The position numbers were made by a program, and so were the translations under genes. Under the pieces are notes generated by a model. It was not told the origin of the DNA. It saw nothing but the letters and a program-made list of their open reading frames with translations, and did not search any database. From Natronobacillus azotifigens (GTDB lineage: Bacteria > Bacillota > Bacilli > Bacillales > Amphibacillaceae), in contig NZ_JAPRAT010000004.1 in NCBI RefSeq assembly GCF_026805325.1, positions 105,586 to 169,585 on the forward strand: DNA of 64,000 nucleotides. The letters are read 5' to 3'. Positions 46,032-55,400 of this stretch are shown in pieces. Numbering within the stretch: the first letter of the stretch is position 1; the number at the start of each line of letters is the position of its first letter.

Positions 46032-49000
46032 ATGAAGAAAATAGTAGTAATGCTTCTATCGTTCTTACTAGTATTTAGTTCCGTATCACCAATTAGTGTG
46101 AGTCATGCACAATGGAGCGGTGAAAATGAATATGACAGTGTTGTTGTACGTGGTCAGTCCCCGTTAGATTGGAGTAGTAACGACAATCCGCTAACGTTTG
46201 ACAGTGAAGAAAGGGTTTGGGTTAGTCAACCGATAAACTTACCAGGAGGCATCGATTTTGAATACAAGTTTGTTTATGATGGTGAATGGATGTCGGGTGA
46301 TAACCTTGTATTTGCTATTCCGCAAGCAGGGGCTTATCAATTTGTCTTTCACCCAAATGACGAAAGAACAGTTGATGTTCGACCTGCTGATGAATATGAT
46401 GGAGAAGTTACCCTTAGAGTACAACTCCCAGAAGACACGCCAGAATGGGTTAACGTTACTTTGGGATCAAATTTAAACAACTTTAACTATCGTGTAACTC
46501 CCTTAACGAGAGAAAGTGAAGGAGTCTACGAAATAACCGTCGAAGGTCGTGCAGGTGAAGAGCTAGAGTATCGTTACGGTTTAGGTGACTCGAAGTTTGT
46601 GGAAATGATAGATGGGAATAGAACAGCAACATTTACGGAAGATGGAAGTATCATTGAAGATACCGTTGGTGCATGGACAGGAATTCCAATTGCATCAAAT
46701 GTAAGACATAATTTTAACCATGATCCGTTTATTCCAGATGAAAATGATGACGTTAACATAACGGTTACTGTTGAACATAATGGACCGATTACAGATGGTG
46801 GAATTTACTATACAACGGATGGAACCTCACCAATAGGTGCACGTGGAGAGGCTGCTGAGGGCACATTTACACAATTACATCATGTTTTAACAGATGAGAG
46901 TGACGGTCGTTATGTATCAACATTTGAAGGGGCAATTCCAGCCCAAAATAACCAGACACCTGTCAAATATATCGTAGATGTTTGGAATGAAAATACAGAA
47001 GGTTCTCAGTTTGCAGATACCAATAGTTTAACACCAGATGGAGCAACAGAATTTGCATATTATGTGGATGATTTTACATCACCAGACTGGGCAAAAGATG
47101 CAATCGTCTATCATATCTTCGTTGATCGCTTCCGTGATGGTGACCCTAATAATAACTATGATACCGTTGATCCGGATGAAGTAGGCTTAGAAGAAGCACT
47201 AAAAGACTGGATGGGTGGCGATATCCAAGGCGTTATTGATAGTCTTGATTACTTAGAGGAACTGGGTATCAATACAATATACTTATCACCTGTATTTGAA
47301 GGTCCATATTCGCACGGTTATCATCCAGCAGACTTTTTTGAAGTGGATCAAAACTTTGGAGATTTGGATCTTTTAAAGGATTTAATCGCAGATGCTCATG
47401 GCCGAGAAATGCGAGTAATTTATGATATGGTTCCTAACCATTCGTCGGATGAACATCCATTTTTTCAAAATGCCCTTGAGAATGGGGTAGATAGTCCATA
47501 TTATGATTGGTATACATTCTATGAAGATGGTTCGTATGACATGTTTTATGGGGTCGGATCACTACCTGAATTAAACAATGATAATCAAGAGACGCGTGAT
47601 TACATGTTAGAGGAAGTTGTTCCGTTTTGGTTAGAAGAGGTTGGTTTTGATGGCTATCGCATTGATTATGTAAAAGGTCCAAGTTATAGTTTTTGGGTAG
47701 ACTTTCGTCATGCGGTGAAACAATTGGATGAAGACTACTATATTTTAGGTGAGATTTGGGATAGCAGAGACAAAATCAACTCTTACTCGGGTAAATTAGA
47801 TGGCGCCTTAGATTTTGGCTTTGAAGGTACATTTAAACGAACATTTGCACACGGTGGTTCCATGCAAAATGTTAGTAATTATTTGCAAGAAAATGCGGAA
47901 GTGTATCATCCGGAATATGTTATGTCTACTTTCTTAGATAACCACGATGTTTCACGTTTCTTATATGAAGCAGGTAACGATACAAGTAGACTAATGCTAG
48001 CTTCATTTACTCAATTCATGATTCCTGGCTCGCCGATGATTTATTATGGGACTGAAGTGGGAATGTCACAAAGTGCTAACCACAATAATTACTCGGATTG
48101 GCAAGATCGATGGTATCGAGAGATGATGCCATGGGAGGAAGAAGATCAAGATTTAGAATTACTTGCACATTATCAGCAAGTTATTGCATTGCGGAATGAA
48201 TACCCTGCTCTAAGAACAGGTAGTCTGGAAGAGATTTATGTTGATGACAATGTTATTATCTTTGAACGCGAAGACGACAATGATCGATTACTAATTTTCG
48301 TAAATAAAGGTGGAGAAGTTACATTTGACCTAACTGAATTTTACATCGCTTCTCCTGATGTTGCGTTAACAAGTGTCATCAATGGTGAGAAAATTGATGT
48401 TACTAGTGTTGAGGTTGCTGATCAAGGCTTTGATCTTTTAAAAATTGAAGGTGAGTTAGATAAGATTGAATCAGAAGTAGATTATAAAGTATTTGAAGAA
48501 GGTGCTATTCGTGGTGGAGCACCACTAAGTTGGGAAGAAGATCATCCACTTACCTATGATGAACAAGAACTTGTATGGAAATCTGAAGGCTTTGAATTAA
48601 CTGCGGGTGAAGAAATTGAATACAAATGGGTCATGGATGGTGCGTGGTTGCCAGACGGAATGGAAAACCTTCATTTTACTCCAGAAGAGGCTGGCGTTTA
48701 TCAATTTGTTTTACATGCTACGGATATCCGGCGTGTTGATGTCCGCTTAATTGAAGGGATAGAGGATCCTCAAGATCCTTCTGATAATGACGAAAAAACC
48801 GAAATAACAATTCGAAGCGGTGAGGAATATGTTATCCTGCCTAATCAAATCGTTATCATTGAAGCGAATGGAAAGAGAGCAAGGATTCAAACACCAGCTA
48901 ATTTGCCAGAAGGAACAAAAATTAGCGCTGTATTTTTAGATGACGATGATCTAGGTGATCCTAAATCAGACTCAGGTAAAGCATTAACTAGGGCTGGAGA

Positions 49001-49679
49001 TGTCCTCTCTGTAGAGCTAACGTATCCAGAAGGTTACGAAGATTATCAAGGTAATTTTGAATTAGAATTAAGCTATGATACCAATGTTGATTGGGCATCA
49101 ATCTACTATCTAAGTGGCGACACTTGGGAGCGTCAAGGCGGTGAGAGGGATCCTGATGCTGGTGTTATTCATCTAACAGTATCACACTTTTCAACCTATG
49201 GTGTTTTCGAAGATGCCGCAGAAGATGTTATTGCAGATCTAGAAAGGGAAATTCAGAAATTAACAGAACGTTTAGAGGAACTAGAACGATTAGGGAAAGA
49301 CGTTACCGATCTTGAGCAACTAGTTGCTGCATTGCGAGCTGACATAGAAGCACTTAAAGCAAATGATGAGCGACTATCCGAACTTATTGCAGATCTTATC
49401 GCACGAGTAGAAGCACTCGAAGCTCAAGTGGCTGAACAAGAAGATCCAGAAAATAGAGAAAACGAGAAACCAACAGATGATGATTCGGAAGGTGATGACG
49501 AGTCAGGAGCGTCAACGGAACCGTCAGATGAAGAAGAAGTAGATGAAGAATCTAAAGAAGAAACAGATGGATTACCATCCACAGCAACAGCGCTATACAA
49601 CTACTTGTTCGTGGGCGCTTTGATTTTACTAGCGGGTGTCGGATTAGCTATCTACGGCTCCAAGCGTAAAAAAGCATAA
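46032..49679 (+). CDS. Wall-anchored GH13 amylase/neopullulanase-like enzyme
   Basis: The enzyme has 1215 residues from the ATG at 46032 (AAAAAGGAG upstream; the frame stays open for 24 codons more without a ribosome site). Order: signal peptide; an X25-like starch-binding module (about 34-115); further beta domains (to about 345); GH13 barrel with nucleophile Asp545 (GYRIDYV), acid Glu574 (LGEIWD) and Asp639 (LDNHD); a second X25-like module (about 815-905); a beta domain (from about 925); a coiled coil (about 1065-1140); an acidic stretch; LPSTA at 1181-1185, membrane segment and KRKKA. LPSTA fits the LPXTA signal of class D sortases. It should cut alpha-glucans at the cell surface to feed MdxE. 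Confidence 0.9.
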   Translation: MKKIVVMLLSFLLVFSSVSPISVSHAQWSGENEYDSVVVRGQSPLDWSSNDNPLTFDSEERVWVSQPINLPGGIDFEYKFVYDGEWMSGDNLVFAIPQAGAYQFVFHPNDERTVDVRPADEYDGEVTLRVQLPEDTPEWVNVTLGSNLNNFNYRVTPLTRESEGVYEITVEGRAGEELEYRYGLGDSKFVEMIDGNRTATFTEDGSIIEDTVGAWTGIPIASNVRHNFNHDPFIPDENDDVNITVTVEHNGPITDGGIYYTTDGTSPIGARGEAAEGTFTQLHHVLTDESDGRYVSTFEGAIPAQNNQTPVKYIVDVWNENTEGSQFADTNSLTPDGATEFAYYVDDFTSPDWAKDAIVYHIFVDRFRDGDPNNNYDTVDPDEVGLEEALKDWMGGDIQGVIDSLDYLEELGINTIYLSPVFEGPYSHGYHPADFFEVDQNFGDLDLLKDLIADAHGREMRVIYDMVPNHSSDEHPFFQNALENGVDSPYYDWYTFYEDGSYDMFYGVGSLPELNNDNQETRDYMLEEVVPFWLEEVGFDGYRIDYVKGPSYSFWVDFRHAVKQLDEDYYILGEIWDSRDKINSYSGKLDGALDFGFEGTFKRTFAHGGSMQNVSNYLQENAEVYHPEYVMSTFLDNHDVSRFLYEAGNDTSRLMLASFTQFMIPGSPMIYYGTEVGMSQSANHNNYSDWQDRWYREMMPWEEEDQDLELLAHYQQVIALRNEYPALRTGSLEEIYVDDNVIIFEREDDNDRLLIFVNKGGEVTFDLTEFYIASPDVALTSVINGEKIDVTSVEVADQGFDLLKIEGELDKIESEVDYKVFEEGAIRGGAPLSWEEDHPLTYDEQELVWKSEGFELTAGEEIEYKWVMDGAWLPDGMENLHFTPEEAGVYQFVLHATDIRRVDVRLIEGIEDPQDPSDNDEKTEITIRSGEEYVILPNQIVIIEANGKRARIQTPANLPEGTKISAVFLDDDDLGDPKSDSGKALTRAGDVLSVELTYPEGYEDYQGNFELELSYDTNVDWASIYYLSGDTWERQGGERDPDAGVIHLTVSHFSTYGVFEDAAEDVIADLEREIQKLTERLEELERLGKDVTDLEQLVAALRADIEALKANDERLSELIADLIARVEALEAQVAEQEDPENRENEKPTDDDSEGDDESGASTEPSDEEEVDEESKEETDGLPSTATALYNYLFVGALILLAGVGLAIYGSKRKKA

Positions 49680-49689
49680 AATCTAATAA

Positions 49690-49727
49690 AAACCATCCTA
49701 TTTGAATGGTAAGTAGGATGGTTTTTA
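49690..49727 (+). terminator. Terminator of the first amylase gene
   Basis: AAACCATCCTA pairs with TAGGATGGTTT, followed by Ts. A similar hairpin lies after the second amylase gene. Confidence 0.85.
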
Positions 49728-49808
49728 CAATGTTTAATTACGAAAAAAAATGAATAGTAAAAAAAATAGTGACCGCTTGGGTTACTAAAAACTATCTATA
49801 TAGTCTTT

Positions 49809-49846
49809 CGACAAAGATGCAATCGGCTGCATCTTTGTCGCTTTTT
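49809..49846 (+). promoter_or_regulatory. Leader hairpin before the alpha-amylase gene
   Basis: CGACAAAGATGCA pairs with TGCATCTTTGTCG around ATCGGC, followed by CTTTTT. The gene upstream already has its own terminator, so this looks like a leader hairpin (attenuator) or operator. A related sequence stands before the pullulanase gene. Confidence 0.55.
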
Positions 49847-49914
49847 CACTTAATATAAAAAAGAGGTTATACTATCATATTCTTTAACAATAATTATCGA
49901 AAAAGGAGCTTATT

Positions 49915-52008
49915 ATGCCGAGCAAAAGAAAAACAAATCGCATCTTTGCAATTAGTATGATTATTATTTTATTACTAAGCATGTTATCAAGTGAGTTCCC
50001 GACTAGAACCGCGAATGCAGAAACGAATAACGTAACAGAGGAAAGTCGAGCAAATAATGGTCTTGATGAATTTAAAGGCGAAGCGGACATTGGGGTTTAT
50101 GCTGAAGTGAATCGAGAATTGCACTATGATCAGCATGCCTTACTTGATGTTGAGATTACGAACAATTCAGATTTAGAGATTAGTAGAATTGAAGCAGATG
50201 TTCGTGAACTAGGTGGTTCAGATACGTTATCAATTTCTCCTGAATTAAACCGGGTGACTTTATCTGTTCGTTCAGACATTGAACCTGGTGAAAAAAATAT
50301 CCCGATCAAAGTGGTTGATGAAACAGGGGGATATTATATAACAGAAGCAACTGCTACTGTTATAGAACGTGAGAAATTAGATGATGAAAAAGATTGGGAT
50401 GAAGCGATCATTTACTTTATGTTAACGGATCGCTTTGCGGATGGAAACCCTGATAATAATGATCCCTATGGATTAAATTATGATCAATATGATGATAACC
50501 CACGAGGGACTTATCAAGGTGGGGACTTTAAAGGGGTAACAGATAATTTAGATTATTTAGATGAATTAGGAATCAACACGATTTGGATTACACCAATTGT
50601 TGAGAATGTCGCCTATGATGTTAGTTTTGGTTCAAATGACGGTTCTTATTTTAGCTATCATGGCTATTGGGCAAAGAACTTTGAAGAATTGAACCCACAT
50701 TTGGGAACATTAGACGAATTTCATGAATTAATTGATCAAGCAGCAGAGCACAATATCGATATTATGGTTGATGTTGTCCTCAATCACGCAGGTTATGGCT
50801 TAAAATCAACGAATGAAATAGAAGATCCACCAGCGGGCTATCCAACAAGCGAAGATCGTGACCGATTTGCTGGAATGGTACGTGAACGGTCTGGTGCTGG
50901 AGATTTAAAAATGGAATTGTCTGGTTTGCCGGATTTCAAAACGGAAGAAGCAGGAGTTCGCGAACAAATTGTCGACTGGCAAACAGCTTGGCTTGAAAAA
51001 TCAACAACAGAGAATGGGAACGCCATTACAAGCTATCGTGTCGACACCGTCAAGCACGTGGATGATGTCACATGGCAACACTTTAAAAACGAACTTGTTT
51101 CTATTGATCCAAACTTTAAGCTAATTGGGGAATCCTGGGGAGTTAATTACCAGGACGATATGGGTTACCATCATACAGGGACAATGGATAGTTTATTAGA
51201 TTTTGGCTTTAAAGATCACGCCCGACACTTTGTCACTGGTAGTTTAGAACAAGCAAATCAAGATCTGATCGAGCGTAATAAAACGATGACGAATAATGCA
51301 ACATTAGGACAATTTCTTGGCAGTCATGATGAGGAAGGTTTCCTATCTCATCTCGTCGACGGTGATGAGGGCAAGCTTAAATTAGCTGCGTCCTTACAAA
51401 TCACAGCTAAAGGTCAGCCTGTAATTTATTATGGTGAGGAACTTGGACAATCAGGTGCTGATAATTGGCCAGTGTATGATAATCGTTATGACTTTGGTTG
51501 GGATTTAATAGATGGAAATGATATCCTTACGCACTATCAAGCAGTTATTCAATTCCGCAATGATTATTCAGAATTGTTATCACGAGGAGATCGAACAACC
51601 ATTGCTGGTTCCAACAATGACCAATGGTTGGTTGTGGAACGTTCGTATCAAGATGACTCTGTCTATTTAGGATTTAACGTTGCAGAACAATCACAAGAAA
51701 TTACGTTAGCAGTTTCAGAGGCAGATGTAGTTGTCACGGATCATTACTCTGGTGAAACGTATGAAGCGATCGAGCAAGCAACGGAAAGCGACGAGCGACA
51801 CTATCATGTGACGCTAACAGCACCGACTCTAGCAGAGGGTGGAACGTTCTTGCTATCTGCGGAAAATGGAACTATTTTATCAACGGAGGTGGAAGTTCAG
51901 GATGAAATACCAGAAGATGATAATTCCCGTCTTAATTTTGGATTAGTTGGCGCTTTGATTTTACTAGCTTGTGCCGGATTAGCTTTATCCCGAAGAAACC
52001 GTCCGTAA
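49915..52008 (+). CDS. Secreted GH13 alpha-amylase with altered C-terminal tail
   Basis: This 697-residue enzyme has a signal peptide ending near TANA, a beta-sandwich domain to about residue 155, and a GH13 barrel starting DWDEAIIYFMLTDRFADGNP, with nucleophile Asp377 (YRVDTVKH), acid Glu406 (IGESWG) and Asp472 (GSHDEEG). A beta domain and a hydrophobic C-terminal segment follow. The final residues SRRNRP come from an inserted repeat element: without it the frame would read on to YGFKRKKV, like the anchors of its neighbours. No LPXTA motif is left or visible. AAAAAGGAG precedes the ATG. The signal peptide is closely related to that of the pullulanase. Confidence 0.9.
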   Translation: MPSKRKTNRIFAISMIIILLLSMLSSEFPTRTANAETNNVTEESRANNGLDEFKGEADIGVYAEVNRELHYDQHALLDVEITNNSDLEISRIEADVRELGGSDTLSISPELNRVTLSVRSDIEPGEKNIPIKVVDETGGYYITEATATVIEREKLDDEKDWDEAIIYFMLTDRFADGNPDNNDPYGLNYDQYDDNPRGTYQGGDFKGVTDNLDYLDELGINTIWITPIVENVAYDVSFGSNDGSYFSYHGYWAKNFEELNPHLGTLDEFHELIDQAAEHNIDIMVDVVLNHAGYGLKSTNEIEDPPAGYPTSEDRDRFAGMVRERSGAGDLKMELSGLPDFKTEEAGVREQIVDWQTAWLEKSTTENGNAITSYRVDTVKHVDDVTWQHFKNELVSIDPNFKLIGESWGVNYQDDMGYHHTGTMDSLLDFGFKDHARHFVTGSLEQANQDLIERNKTMTNNATLGQFLGSHDEEGFLSHLVDGDEGKLKLAASLQITAKGQPVIYYGEELGQSGADNWPVYDNRYDFGWDLIDGNDILTHYQAVIQFRNDYSELLSRGDRTTIAGSNNDQWLVVERSYQDDSVYLGFNVAEQSQEITLAVSEADVVVTDHYSGETYEAIEQATESDERHYHVTLTAPTLAEGGTFLLSAENGTILSTEVEVQDEIPEDDNSRLNFGLVGALILLACAGLALSRRNRP

Positions 52009-52165
52009 GACTCCCACTTCAAAACAAGGAGACTCCCAAGTTGTTTAAGTGGGAGTAACGGACACTAGCACCCCGAATGGTTCAAAGGCCTTTAGGTCAT
52101 CCTTTAGGACTAACAATCAGTGGGGGAATACCTAAAAACCCCCACTGATTGAAGTTTCGCTTTAT
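51984..52165 (+). repeat. TTTAT-bounded palindromic element, copy E, inside a gene end
   Basis: This 182-base copy is inserted in the last codons of the alpha-amylase gene. The join reads GCTTTAT then element, ending TTTAT then ACGGC. Removing one TTTAT plus the element restores GCTTTATACGGCTTT, an open frame ending KRKKV and a stop at 52190-52192. Confidence 0.85.
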
Positions 52166-52192
52166 ACGGCTTTAAACGTAAAAAAGTATAAT
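52166..52192 (+). pseudogene. Cut-off 3' end of the alpha-amylase gene
   Basis: The bases after element copy E encode YGFKRKKV plus a stop when joined to the frame before the element, matching the YGSKRKKA tail of both neighbouring enzymes. They are now separated from the gene. Confidence 0.75.
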
Positions 52193-52201
52193 AGTGAAGA
52201 A

Positions 52202-52238
52202 AACCCATCCGACTTGAATAAAAAGTAGGTTGGGTTTT
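52202..52238 (+). terminator. Original terminator of the alpha-amylase gene
   Basis: AAACCCATCCgACT pairs with AGTaGGtTGGGTTT, then Ts. It is homologous in place and sequence to the terminator at 49690. Confidence 0.7.
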
Positions 52239-52305
52239 CGGTATATTATTTTTTAAAAATTAGGGAAAAGGTTGATAATCAACAAAAACAATAGTAAAAT
52301 ATTCA

Positions 52306-52321
52306 ATGTAAGCGTTTGCAT
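52306..52321 (+). promoter_or_regulatory. cre site before the pullulanase gene
   Basis: ATGTAAGCGTTTGCAT matches the cre consensus WTGNAARCGNWWWCAW at all but one position, 140 bases before the pullulanase start. Confidence 0.7.
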
Positions 52322-52356
52322 AGGTTGTGACATATTATCTGTGCAATATTTTTTGT

Positions 52357-52396
52357 CTAAGAATGCAACCGATTGCATATTTGGCGCTTTTTCACT
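52357..52396 (+). promoter_or_regulatory. Leader hairpin copy before the pullulanase gene
   Basis: ATGCAACCGATTGCAT (52363-52378), then a TTTGGCGCTTTTTCACT stretch that matches TTTGTCGCTTTTTCACT before the alpha-amylase gene. Outer pairing is weaker here. Confidence 0.5.
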
Positions 52397-52458
52397 GCAT
52401 AAAGGAAGGAGGTTGCTATCGCCATTCTTCAAAAATATTATCGTGAAAGGGGTTTATT

Positions 52459-55400
52459 ATGACAAGCAAAAGGAAAATGAATCGCATCACAGCAATGAGT
52501 ATGATTTTTGTTTTATTACTAAGTATGTTATCAAGCGCGTTTCCTGCTACAAGTGCGTATGCAGAAACGAGTAACGTAACAGAAGCAATTCCTGAGAATA
52601 GTTTAAGCCTTTTATCAACGGAGGCCGAAGTTAGTGATGAAATACCAAATGGTTATTTCCGTCTTCATTTTGAAGATGTAGAAGCTAGTTTCTTTAACCA
52701 GTTAAATGTAAATGGACTAGATGAGTTGGGCCTTTGGGTTTGGAATGTGGCTAACCCATCGGATAATTGGCCCACAGGAGCTATGCGTTTTTCTAATGCA
52801 GTTGAGACTGATTTTGGCCATTATTTCGACATCGAACTAGCAGGTCCGGGAGAGGATTTTGGTTTCTTAATCAATACCAATCAAGGCGCACAAACAGATG
52901 ACTTTGACATGAGGGTACTCAGTCGGGAGATGAATGAAGCATGGATTACAGTAGATCATGAAATTTATCCATATGAACCCCTTCGCTTGGAAAACGCAAT
53001 CCGAGTTAATTATCATCGTGCAGACGGTGAATATAGTAATTGGGGCTTATGGACTTGGGGTGACGTAGCTGAAGCGACTGATGGTTGGCCAGATGGCGCT
53101 CACTTCTTTGAAGAAGAAGGAAAATATGGTGGCTTTTATGATCTGCCTCTATCTGAAGATGCTGAGGAGATCGGATTTTTACTCTTGAATAAAGCAACCG
53201 GTGAGCAAACAAGCGATATGTCGTTTGCTAATTTAGACCAACATAGTCAAATTTTCGTCCGTGAAGGAGATCCGAATGTGTATACAAACCCTTACTTTGC
53301 AACGGAGGAAGGCTTGTTACGTGCAGAAGTCTTGTCGGATTCAGAAATCGAATTGACTTACAGTACGGTAACAGGGCTTTCTGAGGAAGAATTATTAGAA
53401 GAGCTTGCTATTGTTAATGTTAACGGAGATGTGGTTAAACCAACGAAAGTTACAATTAATGAGGACAATCAGACGATCATAGTAGAAGGTGATTTTTCGT
53501 TAGATCATGCGCCATTTACGATTACACATAACGGCCGTGAAGTCGTTGCACGTGTTGGTTGGCGTTTGAAAGATGAAATGTATGCTTATGATGGAGATTT
53601 AGGTTTAGATTTACGGGAAGATGGTTCAGCAGCGTTAAAATTATGGTCACCAAGTGCAGATAATATTCGTGTGGTGTTATATGACAAGGATGACCAAGAA
53701 GTGGTTGTTAATGATCAGTTAGAGATGACCTTAGGGGATCGCGGTGTTTGGTCCATTGAATTAAATGAATCCAATACAGCTATCGCAGACCTTACTGGTT
53801 ATTTCTATCATTTTGCTATTGAGCGCGAAGGGGAAACGGTACTAGCGCTTGACCCTTATGCTCGATCCATGGCAGCGTGGGATAGCTCGAACCCAGATAA
53901 TTATATTGGAAAAGCAGCAATCGTTGATCCGAGTGCTATTGGTCCAGAATTAAACTTTGCAGATATTGAAGGGTTTGAAAAGAGAGAAGATGCAATTATC
54001 TATGAAGTGCACGTTCGTGACTTTACATCTGACCCATCTTTAGAAGGTAAATTGGATAGTCAGTTTGGTACGTTTAGTGCCTTTGTTGAAAAATTGGATT
54101 ACATCGAATCTCTTGGTGTGACTCATGTTCAATTACTGCCAGTTATGAGTTATTTCTTTGCAAATGAATTCAATAACCATGAGCGATTACTTGATTATTC
54201 ATCAACAAATAATAATTATAACTGGGGTTATGATCCACAAAGTTACTTCTCATTAACAGGTATGTATTCGGAAGATCCTGAAGATCCACAGAAACGTATT
54301 GAAGAATTTAAACTGTTAATTGAGGAGATTCATCGTCGTGGAATGGGTGTTATTTTAGATGTTGTTTATAACCATACCGCACGTGTTCATATTTTTGAAG
54401 ATTTAGAGCCTAATTACTATCACTTTATGGACGCCGATGGCACATCTCGCGAAAGTTTCGGTGGTGGACGCTTAGGAACAACACATGAAATGGCACGTCG
54501 CATTTTAGTAGACTCCATCACTTATTGGGTAGAAGAATATAAAGTAGATGGCTTCCGTTTTGATATGATGGGAGATCATGATGCTGAGTCAATCCAAATA
54601 GCATATGATGAAGCAAAAGCACTTAACCCGAACATCGTTATGATTGGGGAAGGTTGGGTAACTTATGTTGGAGATGAGAATTATCCGGACGTCCAACCAG
54701 CTGATCAACATTGGATGCAGGACACAGAAAGCGTAGGTTCCTTCTCAGATGAGTTCCGTAATGAGTTGAAATCAGGTTTTGGTAGTGAAGGGCAACCACG
54801 CTTCCTAACCGGTGGAGCTCGTAATATCCAGCAGATTTATGATAACTTAACGGCAAATCCACATAATTTTAAAGCAACAAACCCTGGTGATGTCGTTCCG
54901 TATATTGCGGCACATGACAACTTAACATTACATGATGTTATTGCGCAATCGATTCAAAAAGATCCAAAAGATCATCAAGAAGAAATTCACCAGCGAATTC
55001 GTTTGGGAAATTTAATGGTGTTAACTGCACAAGGTACACCTTTTATTCATGCGGGACAAGAATTTGGTAGAACAAAACAGTTTAGACATCCAGATTATAA
55101 AGAAGCAGTACCTGCATCAGAGGCACCATACAAATCAACATTTATGACAGATGAAAATGGAGAACCATTTGAGTATCCGTATTTCATCCATGATTCCTAT
55201 GATTCAACTGATGCAATCAACAAATTTGATTGGGCGAAGGCAACGGATGAGGTAGCCTATCCGATCAACACAACAACGCAAAGTTATACAACAGGTTTAA
55301 TCGCTTTACGTCGATCAACAGATGCCTTTAGCCGTGGAACAATGGAAGAAATTGATCAATTTGTTTCCATGATTGAAGCACCGGAAATTGGTTCTGAAGA

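Noticed and set aside
52272..52574. 100-codon frame across the pullulanase leader
   Set aside because: It runs through the cre site and leader hairpin and overlaps the true pullulanase start in another frame.
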